32,956 nt of DNA from Deltaproteobacteria bacterium (GCA_023381945.1 JAMCQY010000150.1:1-32956); one strand, 5' to 3'; numbered from the stretch's first letter, positions 23,371 to 31,168 are shown. Program-made: numbers and translations. Notes: a model not told the origin generated them from the sequence alone.

Positions 23371-24038
23371 GGAATTATTGGACGCCGATCATATTAATCA
23401 TTGCGGCCCTGTTGGGCCTGGCGGCCGCGCCCGTCCTGGCGGCGCCGCCCGCCAAGGAAGTGCCGCCCCCGGCCAAACCCGGCGGGGAATTCCCCCTGCA
23501 CATTGTCTCGCAAAAGTTGGAAGCGGATCAGATCGCCGGGCTCATTATCTTCAGTGGCCAGGTGAAGGCCACCTATGGGGAAAACATCCTGTATTCCGAC
23601 CAATTAAGAGTCTATTTTCAGAAAAAACCCGAAGCCGCCAAGGCTAAAACTCCGGCTCCCGCGGCATCCAAGAATGACGCCAAAGAGGTGGCCGGGCAAA
23701 ATCCCCTGGGGGAATTGGGCGGAGACAAGATCGACCGCATCGTCGCCCAGGGGTCGGTGCGCTTCGTCCAGGGCGACCGGGTGGCCACCGGCCAGACTGC
23801 CACTTATTACAAAGACCGGGATGAAGTGGTGTTGACGGGCAACCCGCAATTATGGCAGGCGGAGAATACCCTGAAAGGCGAGCGCATCATCTTTAATCTT
23901 AAGGATAATAAGATGGAGGTGGTGAGTTCGCCCGCCAAAAGGGTGGAAGCTACACTCTACCCCGCCACCCGCGGGGCCGGCGGCGGCAAGGGAGGCGGTC
24001 TTTTACCGACAAAACCCCAGAAGAGACCAAAACCTTGA
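23367..24038 (+). CDS. lptA: LPS transport periplasmic protein LptA
   Basis: This 223-residue protein starts at TTG 23367 and overlaps lptC by four bases. A signal peptide ends near PVLAAPPA (residue 25). The OstA-like beta-taco follows, with VSQKLEADQIAGLIIFSGQV and later GDRVATGQTATYYKDRDEVV and GNPQLW. The two halves are split by a low-complexity Lys/Ala/Pro insert at about residues 90-120, unusual for LptA, and the tail is Gly/Lys/Pro-rich. It bridges the periplasm between LptC and the outer-membrane LptD. Confidence 0.85.
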   Translation: MRNYWTPIILIIAALLGLAAAPVLAAPPAKEVPPPAKPGGEFPLHIVSQKLEADQIAGLIIFSGQVKATYGENILYSDQLRVYFQKKPEAAKAKTPAPAASKNDAKEVAGQNPLGELGGDKIDRIVAQGSVRFVQGDRVATGQTATYYKDRDEVVLTGNPQLWQAENTLKGERIIFNLKDNKMEVVSSPAKRVEATLYPATRGAGGGKGGGLLPTKPQKRPKP

Positions 24039-24766
24039 GCATGCACCGCCTAGCCATACAATCACTGAGCAAAAGCTATAACGGCCGCAAGGTAGTGGAC
24101 CAGGTCTCCCTCGAGGTGAACAGCGGCGAAGTGGTGGGACTGCTGGGCCCCAACGGCGCCGGCAAGACCAGCACCTTTTTTATGATCTTGGGGCTGCTGC
24201 AGCCCGACGGCGGCACGATCAGCCTGGACGGCCAGGACATCTCCACTCTGCCCATTTACCGCCGGGCCCGGCTGGGACTGCAATACCTGCCCCAAGAGCC
24301 CTCGGTATTCCGCAAACTCACGGTGGCCGAGAACATTATGGCCATCCTGGAGACCCTGGAACCGGATGAGATGGTGCGTCAGGAACGTCTGGAAAAACTC
24401 CTGGCCGACCTGAGGATCTCTCACCTGGCACACCAGAAGGCATCGGCTCTCTCCGGCGGCGAGCGGCGCCGGGTGGAGATTACCCGGGCCCTGGTCACCG
24501 CCCCGAATTTCATCATCCTGGACGAGCCCTTTGCCGGCATCGATCCGCTGGCAGTCACCGACATCCAGAATATTATCCGGCAATTGAAGGACGAACGCGA
24601 CCTGGGAGTGCTGATTTCGGACCACAACGTCCGGGAAGCCTTGGGAGTCTGCGATCGGGCTTACATTCTCAATGAGGGAGTGATCCTGGAGGAAGGGACC
24701 CCGGAGAAGATAGTGAACAGCGATCTGGCCAAAAGAATTTACTTAGGAGAAACCTTTAAGTTATAA
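24035..24766 (+). CDS. lptB: LPS export ABC transporter ATP-binding protein LptB
   Basis: A 243-residue ATPase with Walker A GPNGAGKTST (38-47), Q-loop in LQYLPQEPSVFRKLTV (the LptB-type phrase), signature LSGGERRR, Walker B FIILDEPFAGIDP and switch ISDHN. It powers LPS extraction with LptFG. The TTG at 24035 overlaps the lptA stop by four bases; an ATG two codons later (24041) is the alternative. rpoN follows after about 200 bases, a conserved neighbourhood in proteobacteria. Confidence 0.95.
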   Translation: MSMHRLAIQSLSKSYNGRKVVDQVSLEVNSGEVVGLLGPNGAGKTSTFFMILGLLQPDGGTISLDGQDISTLPIYRRARLGLQYLPQEPSVFRKLTVAENIMAILETLEPDEMVRQERLEKLLADLRISHLAHQKASALSGGERRRVEITRALVTAPNFIILDEPFAGIDPLAVTDIQNIIRQLKDERDLGVLISDHNVREALGVCDRAYILNEGVILEEGTPEKIVNSDLAKRIYLGETFKL

Positions 24767-24783
24767 TTAAACCAGTAGCAGGC

Positions 24784-24850
24784 AGTTGAACAGCAGGCAG
24801 TTGAACATGAGGGATGCGGGAATCCGGGAGTTGAGGATATTTGTTCAACT
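24784..24850 (+). promoter_or_regulatory. Repeated AGTTGAACA sites upstream of rpoN
   Basis: AGTTGAACA lies at 24784-24792 and 24799-24807 (15 bp apart). AGTTGAGGA follows at 24829-24837, two further 15-bp steps on. An inverted copy TGTTCAACT is at 24842-24850, so the last two form an AGTTGA/TCAACT palindrome. This stands between lptB and rpoN and could be an operator or an imperfect repeat tract. Confidence 0.4.
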
Positions 24851-24970
24851 ACTTGAAAATGCAATTTCGCGCTTTAGATAACATATAAAGAACGAGCAGT
24901 TTTTCGCAGACTGCCGGGATAAAATTTTCACCTTGGATCACCTGGAAGGAATTGACCCAAAGATAGCCCT

Positions 24971-26461
24971 ATGGCCTTAGAAATTCGCCAAAGCCTCCGA
25001 CTGACTCAGTCGCTGATCATGACCCAAAAGCTGCAGCAGGCTATCAAGCTGTTGCAGCTCTCCCGGCTGGAATTGGAGGGGGAAATCCAACAGGCCCTGG
25101 AGTCCAATCCGGTCCTGGAAGAGTCCGAACTGCAATTTGAAGAAAAGGCCGCGGCCGACCAGGAGCCGGAAGTCCCGGCGCCGACCGCTGATTTCGAGGC
25201 GGGCCAGGAAGCCCCGGCCGACACCAGCGAAGCCAAATCAGCCGCGGAAGAATGGGATTGGGACAGTTTTTTAAATGACCGGCTCATGCCCCCGCCAATG
25301 GGCGAATACGAGGAGCGAGAGGCTTTTCCCTTCGAAAGCCTCAATGCCGAAAAGACCACTCTGAAGTCCCATCTTACCTGGCAGTTGCGGATGGCGGAAT
25401 TGGACGAGAAGAGCGAAGCCATCGGCGCTCTGATCATCGGCAATCTGGACATTGACGGCTATTTGCGAGCCACCGCGGAGGAGATCGCCGCCGAGTTGGA
25501 CGTTGAGCCGGCCCGGGTGGAGGAAGTCCTGGCGGTGGTGCAGGGCTTCGATCCGCGGGGAGTGGCAGCCCGCAGCCTGCAAGAGTGCCTCCGGATCCAG
25601 ATCAAACTCCTGGGCACCGCGGACCCACTGGTGCTGGCCATCATCGATAATCACCTGACTAATTTGGGCAACAAGAACTATCAGGCCATTGTCAAGGATC
25701 TAAAGACAACCATGGACAAAGTAGTCCGGGCCAGCGAAATCATCATGATGTTGGAGCCTAAACCCGGCCGGGGCTTCGACAGCGAGGATACGGACTACAT
25801 CAATCCGGACGTCCACGTGGAGAAAGTGGGCAACGACTACGTCATCCGCTTGAATGAAGACGGCCTCCCCAAGCTGCGGATCAACACCTTCTACCTGGAG
25901 GCCATGCGAGGCTCCGACAAGCTGCCGGAGGGAGTCAAGAGCTATATCCAGAAACACCTGGACAACGCCCTGTGGTTTATCCGCAGCATTCACCAGCGGC
26001 AGAAGACCCTGTACAAGGTGACCGAGAGCATAGTCCGTTTCCAACGGGAGTTTTTGGACCACGGCCTATCCCACTTGCGGCCCTTGACCCTGCGCCAGGT
26101 GGCCGAAGATGTACAGATGCACGAATCCACCATCAGCCGGGTAACCACCCACAAGTACGTTTACACCCCCCAGGGGGTCTTCGACCTGAAGTTCTTTTTT
26201 AATAGCGGCATCAACATGCAGCTCGGTGACCAGATCGCCTCCGAGAGCGTCAAGGAGAAGATCCGGCAACTGGTGCAGTCCGAAAATCCCGAGAATCCTT
26301 TGAGCGATCAGGAGATCGCCGATCTCCTGCACCGGCAGGACGTTCTCATCGCCCGGCGCACCGTTGCCAAATACCGCGGCATGCTGGGAGTGCTTTCCTC
26401 CAGTAAACGCAAAAAACCTGGATTCCGGCGCAAGAGCCTGCCCGACAGCCATGCCAATTAA
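24971..26461 (+). CDS. rpoN: RNA polymerase sigma-54 factor
   Basis: A 496-residue sigma-54. The Gln/Leu-rich activator-interacting region I (about 1-48) contains SLRLTQSLIMTQKLQQAIKL. An acidic linker follows (about 48-105), then the core-binding domain, the helix-turn-helix region (VAEDVQMHESTISRVTTHKY) and the C-terminal RpoN box. The box reads ARRTVAKYRG at 461-470; the last residue is Gly where Glu is almost invariant. A basic tail of about 20 residues ends the protein. It directs transcription from -24/-12 promoters together with enhancer-binding proteins. hpf, ptsN and rapZ follow in the classical order. The start codon follows CCTGGAAGGAATT weakly. Confidence 0.97.
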   Translation: MALEIRQSLRLTQSLIMTQKLQQAIKLLQLSRLELEGEIQQALESNPVLEESELQFEEKAAADQEPEVPAPTADFEAGQEAPADTSEAKSAAEEWDWDSFLNDRLMPPPMGEYEEREAFPFESLNAEKTTLKSHLTWQLRMAELDEKSEAIGALIIGNLDIDGYLRATAEEIAAELDVEPARVEEVLAVVQGFDPRGVAARSLQECLRIQIKLLGTADPLVLAIIDNHLTNLGNKNYQAIVKDLKTTMDKVVRASEIIMMLEPKPGRGFDSEDTDYINPDVHVEKVGNDYVIRLNEDGLPKLRINTFYLEAMRGSDKLPEGVKSYIQKHLDNALWFIRSIHQRQKTLYKVTESIVRFQREFLDHGLSHLRPLTLRQVAEDVQMHESTISRVTTHKYVYTPQGVFDLKFFFNSGINMQLGDQIASESVKEKIRQLVQSENPENPLSDQEIADLLHRQDVLIARRTVAKYRGMLGVLSSSKRKKPGFRRKSLPDSHAN

Positions 26462-26496
26462 TTTGACCGCCTCACAAATATAGATGGGAGAAACCT

Positions 26497-27024
26497 ATGC
26501 AGATATCCGTCACCTTCCGGCAGATTGAGCCATCTGATGCCTTGAAGAATTATGTTACGGATCGACTAAGTAAACTTAAACGTTATCTGGAAGGCCCGGT
26601 GGAGGCCCATGTGGTCTTAGGGCTGGAGAAATTCCGCCATCTGGCCGATGTCACTATTGACAGCAACGGCAGGATCATCAAAGGCAAAGAAGAGAACGCC
26701 GATATGTATGCCGCCATCGATCTGGTCATGGACAAGATCGACATGCAGTTAAAGAAGTTCAGAGACAAGCAGCGGGGCCCCAAAGGTGACCGCAGCGCCA
26801 GAACTGCTGCACTAGTCGAGGCAGAAAGCGAGCAGACGCCGCTCCCGTCGGTCCGCCGCAAACAGGTGGAGGTCTCGCCCCTACAGGTGAATGACGCCGT
26901 GGAATTATTACAAACCAGCGGGGACGACCTCCTGGTCTTCACAAACGTGGCCAGTGGCGGCTTAAATATTTTATACCGGCGCCAGGATGGCGGCTTCATC
27001 CTGGTGGAGCCCGAAATGAGCTGA
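26497..27024 (+). CDS. hpf: Long-form ribosome hibernation promoting factor
   Basis: A 175-residue protein of the long HPF type, which pairs 70S ribosomes into inactive 100S dimers. The N-terminal ribosome-binding domain (about 1-100) has ISVTFRQIEPSDALKNYVTD and the DMYAAIDLVMDKIDMQLKK helix. A variable linker leads to the C-terminal dimerisation domain (from about 125: VSPLQVNDAVELLQTSGDDL, NILYRRQDGGFILVEPE). GGGAGA precedes the ATG. It stands between rpoN and ptsN, as in many proteobacteria, although enteric versions are short. Confidence 0.93.
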   Translation: MQISVTFRQIEPSDALKNYVTDRLSKLKRYLEGPVEAHVVLGLEKFRHLADVTIDSNGRIIKGKEENADMYAAIDLVMDKIDMQLKKFRDKQRGPKGDRSARTAALVEAESEQTPLPSVRRKQVEVSPLQVNDAVELLQTSGDDLLVFTNVASGGLNILYRRQDGGFILVEPEMS

Positions 27025-27040
27025 GAAGAATAACAAAACT

Positions 27041-27502
27041 ATGAAGATACTTGACCTCTTGGCCCCTGAAAGAATTATGCCCGATCTTAACGCCACCAAC
27101 AAACGCGGGGTGTTGGAGGAATTATCCAAGACCCTGGTGGATGGGCCGGACAGCTTGACCGTACCCGCCATCATGGAGGTGCTGCTGGATCGGGAGCGGC
27201 TGGGGAGCACCGGCATCGGCGACAATATCGCCATCCCCCACGGTAAGATGCCCCAACTTACCGAGCTTAAGCTCTCTTTCGGCCGCAGTCTCAAAGGGGT
27301 GGATTTCGATTCCATGGATGGCAAACCGTCCAACCTCTTTTTTCTGTTGCTGGCTCCGGTCAACTCCGCCGGCCTGCACCTCAAGGCCCTGGCCAAGATT
27401 TCCCGAATGCTCATGAGCCAGGCCTTCCGGGATAACCTCATGAAAGCCGCGGGGGCTGAAGAAATTTACAAACTGATTGCCGATAGAGATGCGGAATTTT
27501 AA
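27041..27502 (+). CDS. ptsN: Nitrogen-PTS EIIA component PtsN
   Basis: A 153-residue EIIA of the nitrogen-related phosphotransferase system. The phosphorylated histidine is H67 in the phrase GIGDNIAIPHGK. The protein relays phosphate from NPr and signals to potassium, nitrogen and envelope regulation rather than moving sugar. It follows hpf by 16 bases and precedes rapZ by about 50 bases. No EI-Ntr or NPr gene lies in the window. Confidence 0.93.
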   Translation: MKILDLLAPERIMPDLNATNKRGVLEELSKTLVDGPDSLTVPAIMEVLLDRERLGSTGIGDNIAIPHGKMPQLTELKLSFGRSLKGVDFDSMDGKPSNLFFLLLAPVNSAGLHLKALAKISRMLMSQAFRDNLMKAAGAEEIYKLIADRDAEF

Positions 27503-27554
27503 GGTTAAGCTCTAAAGAGTTTGACTTGAACCTCGCCAACGGCAACTGTGAGAA

Positions 27555-28478
27555 ATGGCATCTAAACCAGCGATACCCCAGCAACCGATCCGGCCGCCGG
27601 AGGACAATCCTCCAGTCTTGATCATTACCGGGTTGTCGGGCTCGGGTAAAAGCACGGTGCTGCGGGCCCTGGAAGATGTCGGCTATTTCTGTGTCGATAA
27701 TCTGCCGCTGCATCTGCTGCCTCCTTTCCTGGCGATGCAGGACGGCGCCTCTCGTGAGGGGCGCCGGATCGCCCTGGGCATGGACGTACGTACCCAGGGT
27801 TTTTTGCAAAGCTATGAGCGGGTCTTTCATCGCCTGGAGGAACAAGGGTTCAAGCTGCACCTTATCTTTCTGGAGGCCGACGAAGAATCACTGATCCGGC
27901 GTTTCAGCCAGACCCGGCGACAGCATCCCCTGGCTGACCGGGATTCCATCTCCCAGGCTTTGCGAGAGGAGATCAAGGCTATGGCCGGTCTGCGGAGCCT
28001 GGCCCACCGCATCATCGACACGTCTTTTTACAATCCTCATCAGTTGCGGGAATTGATCAAGGACGAGTACTCCGATCTGGCTCCCAGCCAACGCATGTGG
28101 CTCCACCTGATCTCTTTCGCTTATAAAAACGGCATTCCGCCGGAAGCCGATATGGTTATAGACCTACGTTTTCTGCCCAATCCCTACTTTGTCGACAGCC
28201 TCACCGCCTTCACCGGCGAAAACTCGAAGGTAAGGGATTATGTCCTGGAGCAGCCCGAGACCCAGGCCTTTTTGGAGCACCTTTACAGCTTCGTGGATTA
28301 CCTGCTGCCCTGCTACCAGAAGGAAGGCAAGACCCACCTCACTCTGGCGGTGGGCTGCACCGGAGGCCAACACCGTTCGGTGGTTATCGCCAACGTCCTG
28401 GCCGAGCATCTGACCCGGAGCAATTTACCCTTTACTCTCAACCATCGCGATATGCCGCGGACCTCAGGAGACCATTAA
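27555..28478 (+). CDS. rapZ: RNase adapter protein RapZ
   Basis: A 307-residue protein. The Walker A motif is GLSGSGKST (26-34), followed by the RapZ phrases VGYFCVDNLP, ALGMDVRTQGF and FLEADEESLIRRFSQTRRQHPL. The C-terminal domain has FVDSLTAFTGENSKVRDYVL and AVGCTGGQHRSVV, where the family binds its ligand and RNA. In enteric bacteria RapZ guides RNase E to the GlmZ small RNA to tune cell-envelope amino-sugar supply; the target here is unknown. An extended proline-rich N-terminus of about 18 residues precedes the P-loop. Its TAA shares one base with the next ATG. Confidence 0.94.
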   Translation: MASKPAIPQQPIRPPEDNPPVLIITGLSGSGKSTVLRALEDVGYFCVDNLPLHLLPPFLAMQDGASREGRRIALGMDVRTQGFLQSYERVFHRLEEQGFKLHLIFLEADEESLIRRFSQTRRQHPLADRDSISQALREEIKAMAGLRSLAHRIIDTSFYNPHQLRELIKDEYSDLAPSQRMWLHLISFAYKNGIPPEADMVIDLRFLPNPYFVDSLTAFTGENSKVRDYVLEQPETQAFLEHLYSFVDYLLPCYQKEGKTHLTLAVGCTGGQHRSVVIANVLAEHLTRSNLPFTLNHRDMPRTSGDH

Positions 28479-28882
28479 TGATCGGGATTTTAATCGTCAC
28501 ACACATGGAACTGGCCGAGGCCTTGATCAGCGTCTGGGATCTCATCCTGGGACGAGGTGAAGGGGTGCAGGCCGTTTCCCTCGACCCCAATGATTCTCCG
28601 GAGTCCTCCCGCCAAAAGATCCAGCGCGCCCTCACCCAGGTCAACAACGGCAGCGGCGTCATCATCCTCACCGACATGCTGGGGGGGACGCCCTCCAACC
28701 AGGCCCTGCCCTTCCTCCAGGAAGGCAAAGTAGAAGTCATCACCGGGGTCAATCTGCCCATGCTCATGAAATTGCCCCAGATCAGACAGAAAACCGATTT
28801 GCGCGAGGCTGCCGCCGCCCTGAAACAATCCGGCCAAAAAGGCATCACCGTGGCCAGCGAAGTGCTCCGCCGCAAAAAATGA
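28478..28882 (+). CDS. Mannose-type PTS EIIA domain protein
   Basis: A 134-residue single-domain protein of the EIIA-Man fold. The N-terminus GILIVTHMELAEAL places the phospho-histidine at H9; the usual following glycine is methionine. The DMLGGTPSNQA segment and the C-terminal helix complete the fold. No sugar permease is nearby, so, as in other lineages where it sits next to ptsN and rapZ, a regulatory relay role is more likely than sugar uptake (inference). The start overlaps rapZ by one base, and the stop overlaps rimI as ATGA. Confidence 0.9.
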   Translation: MIGILIVTHMELAEALISVWDLILGRGEGVQAVSLDPNDSPESSRQKIQRALTQVNNGSGVIILTDMLGGTPSNQALPFLQEGKVEVITGVNLPMLMKLPQIRQKTDLREAAAALKQSGQKGITVASEVLRRKK

Positions 28883-29352
28883 GCCAGGGGCTCATGATCC
28901 GCCAAGCCGCCCTGACGGACGTCAGGGCCATCTTCGCCATCGAAAGGGACTCCTTCCCCACCCCGTGGTCCCGCTGGACTTTTCTGTCGGAACTGACCCA
29001 GCCAATCAGCAATTTTCTGGTAATCGGCCCGGCCCCGCCCGAACCTTGGAAAGTCTGGGGCTACGTGGTCTTCTGGGTGGCGGCCGGGGAGATGCATCTG
29101 CTCAACCTGGCGGTGCACCCAGCGCAGCGGCGCCGGGGCATTGCCAGGGTTTTGCTCGGCGAGGCCCTGGAGCGCGCCCGCAGCCAGGGAGCGACGGTGG
29201 CCTGGCTGGAAGTGCGGCCCTCCAACGCCGCGGCCCGGGCCCTGTATGAATCCTTCGGTTTTGAAGAAGTGGGCCGCCGGCCCGGCTATTATGAGGACAC
29301 TAAGGAAGACGCGATTTTATTGGCCTTGTATTGGAAGGATGAGGGGAAGTAG
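28879..29352 (+). CDS. rimI: Ribosomal protein S18-alanine N-acetyltransferase
   Basis: A 157-residue GNAT enzyme of the RimI type. IFAIERDSFPTPWSRWTF is the RimI substrate-loop phrase, and MHLLNLAVHPAQRRRGIARV carries the strand and acetyl-CoA loop. AARALYESFGFEEVGRRPGYY is the catalytic C-terminal part. It acetylates the N-terminal alanine of ribosomal protein S18, although archaeal-like substrates are possible. It overlaps the EIIA gene by four bases and ends the long plus-strand block. Confidence 0.9.
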   Translation: MSQGLMIRQAALTDVRAIFAIERDSFPTPWSRWTFLSELTQPISNFLVIGPAPPEPWKVWGYVVFWVAAGEMHLLNLAVHPAQRRRGIARVLLGEALERARSQGATVAWLEVRPSNAAARALYESFGFEEVGRRPGYYEDTKEDAILLALYWKDEGK

Positions 29353-29386
29353 ATTGACAAAGGTGAAAATGTTGTGGGTGTTGCAG

Positions 29387-29504
29387 GGGGCGGCTTGCGA
29401 GCCGCCCCTCACTGTTTTCGGCATAGAAATGTAGGGCGGGAAAGCGCAGCTCATCCCGCCTCTGAGGCTTAAATTAATAGGGGCGGGTTTGAAACCCGCC
29501 CCTA
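29387..29504. repeat. Three dispersed hairpins between convergent rimI and mrp
   Basis: GGGGCGGCT/AGCCGCCCC (29387-29408), GGCGGG/CCCGCC (about 29435-29460) and the perfect 27-base palindrome TAGGGGCGGGTTT plus complement (29478-29504). The last is an exact copy of the core of the palindrome at 21940-21968. The cluster separates convergent genes and may end transcription from both. Confidence 0.75.
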
Positions 29505-29534
29505 CGTTTTTCTATACCGTTTTCGGTTTGATTT

Positions 29535-30806
29535 TTAGGCAGTTGAGCACTGGGAGCCGCAGCCCGGGTGGACATTGGCGCCGGTGAGCAGGGTCTTCTG
29601 CAGGTATTGCTTGACCAGTTCTTCCGGCTCGTCCTTGGGGGCGCCGGCGATGACCTCGATGCCCTTGTGGGTCAACAGCTTCTGGGCCTTCTCCCCCAGG
29701 CCGGCGGCGATCACATGGGTGACGCCCAACTCATCCAGCCATTCTGGGATGCCGCCCGGCTCATGGGCCGGGGCGGGCACCAGTTCCTTGGCGTCGATGG
29801 CGCCGTTTCTGGTGGTGATCAGGGCGAACTGGGGGGAATGGCCGAACCGCTCCGAGAGTTTGCCGTTGTCCACCGGCAGGGCGAAGCGCTGCACCCCCGG
29901 TTCACGCATGCTTACCGGGGTGAGGGGCAGGACCGCCAGCAGCCAATCGACGATAGGGGCCAGGGCCTTAAAGAACGGGCTGTCTTTGACCTCCAGGAGT
30001 TTACCCTGGTCGGCCGCTTCCACCACCCCGGGGTCGAAAGGCAGGGCGCCCAGGAAGGGCACCTTGGCGTCTCTGGCCACGACCTCGCCGCCGCCCTGCT
30101 TGAACAGGGGCAGTTCTTTGCCGCAGTGGGGGCAGAAGTAGCCGCTCATGTTCTCAATGATCCCCAAAACCGGCATGTTGATCTTTTCGCAGAAGTTGAG
30201 GGACTTGCGCACATCGGCCAGGGAGATCTCCTGGGGCGTAGTGACGATGACCGCCTTGGCGTCCGGAATGGTCTGGGCCACGCTCATGGGCTCGTCGCCC
30301 GTGCCCGGCGGGCAGTCCACCACCAGATAGTCCAGGTCGTCCCACTGCACCTCGGTCAAAAACTGGCGGATCAACTGGTGCTTCAGGGGGCCGCGCCAGA
30401 TGACGGCCATATCGCGGTTGCGCATCAGCATCTCGATGGAGACGACCCGCAGGGTGTCGAACAGGTCCGGGGGCAGGGGGAACTGGGCGTGCTGCAGGTC
30501 CAGGGGATCTTTCAGGCCCAGCATCCTGAGGACGTTGGGACCGTGCAGGTCCACATCCATCAGTCCCACCTTATAGCCCCGGCGGGCCAGGGACAGAGCC
30601 AGGGAAACGGCGACGCTGCTCTTGCCCACGCCGCCCTTGCCGCTCATCACCACCAGTTTGTGGCGAATGCGCTTCAAGGCCCGGGTGAGGTTCTTTTCTT
30701 CTTGGGACTTTTCTTGGGGCTGGGAGGCGCTGCTGCAAGACGAGCAGGACGAGGCGTTTGAGCCGCAGGTCCTGGGGTCCGCCCCCGAAGGGCATTGTTC
30801 ATCCAT
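29535..30806 (-). CDS. mrp: Mrp/NBP35-type Fe-S carrier ATPase fused to a NifX/NifB-like domain
   Basis: A 423-residue protein of three parts. Residues 1-30 hold a cysteine cluster (C5, C14, C21, C24). Residues 45-300 form the Mrp P-loop ATPase: deviant Walker A GKGGVGKSS at 56-64, VDCPPGTGDEP, and the bridging-cluster motif CPHC (C225, C228). Residues from about 305 form a dinitrogenase Fe-Mo cofactor-type domain (FALPVDNGKLSERFGHSPQF to GIEVIAGAPKDEPEELVKQY) with a short GCGSQC tail. Such proteins carry and insert Fe-S clusters; the fused domain may bind a metal cofactor. AAGGAG lies ten bases before the ATG. Confidence 0.9.
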   Translation of the reverse strand: MDEQCPSGADPRTCGSNASSCSSCSSASQPQEKSQEEKNLTRALKRIRHKLVVMSGKGGVGKSSVAVSLALSLARRGYKVGLMDVDLHGPNVLRMLGLKDPLDLQHAQFPLPPDLFDTLRVVSIEMLMRNRDMAVIWRGPLKHQLIRQFLTEVQWDDLDYLVVDCPPGTGDEPMSVAQTIPDAKAVIVTTPQEISLADVRKSLNFCEKINMPVLGIIENMSGYFCPHCGKELPLFKQGGGEVVARDAKVPFLGALPFDPGVVEAADQGKLLEVKDSPFFKALAPIVDWLLAVLPLTPVSMREPGVQRFALPVDNGKLSERFGHSPQFALITTRNGAIDAKELVPAPAHEPGGIPEWLDELGVTHVIAAGLGEKAQKLLTHKGIEVIAGAPKDEPEELVKQYLQKTLLTGANVHPGCGSQCSTA

Positions 30807-30952
30807 ATTAAATCGACTCCTTGTCGGCAGAAATCACGGAAAATTACGACAGGTCAAGGCAGGCGCTGCCGAAACTATATCCAATAAAATTTACCTCTTT
30901 GGCGCGCCCATTGCAAGCAAGAAATTTAAAAGATTTGGCTGAGGAAACAGGA

Positions 30953-31028
30953 GCGCCTTGGCGCGGTACCGACATAGGCCGGTATGAGGGAACTGATCAC
31001 CGCATCCCAAATGAGTACCACTCCCTCA
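30953..31028. other. Structured intergenic stretch with three adjacent stems
   Basis: Between mrp and the DUF169 gene (30807-31168) three stems follow one another: GCGCC-TT-GGCGC (30953-30964), TACCG/CGGTA (30967-30971 with 30980-30984) and TGAGGGA/TCCCTCA (30985-30991 with 31022-31028). Together they span 76 bases. It is not a tRNA cloverleaf. It may be an RNA element or decayed DNA. Apart from a CTGACCACTGACTACTGAC string at 31131-31155, nothing else is seen in this gap. Confidence 0.3.
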
Positions 31029-31168
31029 CCATAGAGAACTGTCCAAACATCATAAGGTGGCCGGGGACTTCCAGGAGATTTAAGATCTCCAGCCTAAAAT
31101 AATTAATCCATCCCTCAGATGCCCAGGCGCTACTGACCACTGACTACTGACTACTGGCCGCTCTTCCC

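Noticed and set aside
30953..31028. tRNA gene
   Set aside because: The length is 76 bases, but there is no cloverleaf, anticodon arm or T-loop consensus.
30821..31102. 93-codon open frame on plus between mrp and the DUF169 gene
   Set aside because: TTG start without a ribosome site, no family likeness, and overlap with the stem-rich stretch. Most likely chance.
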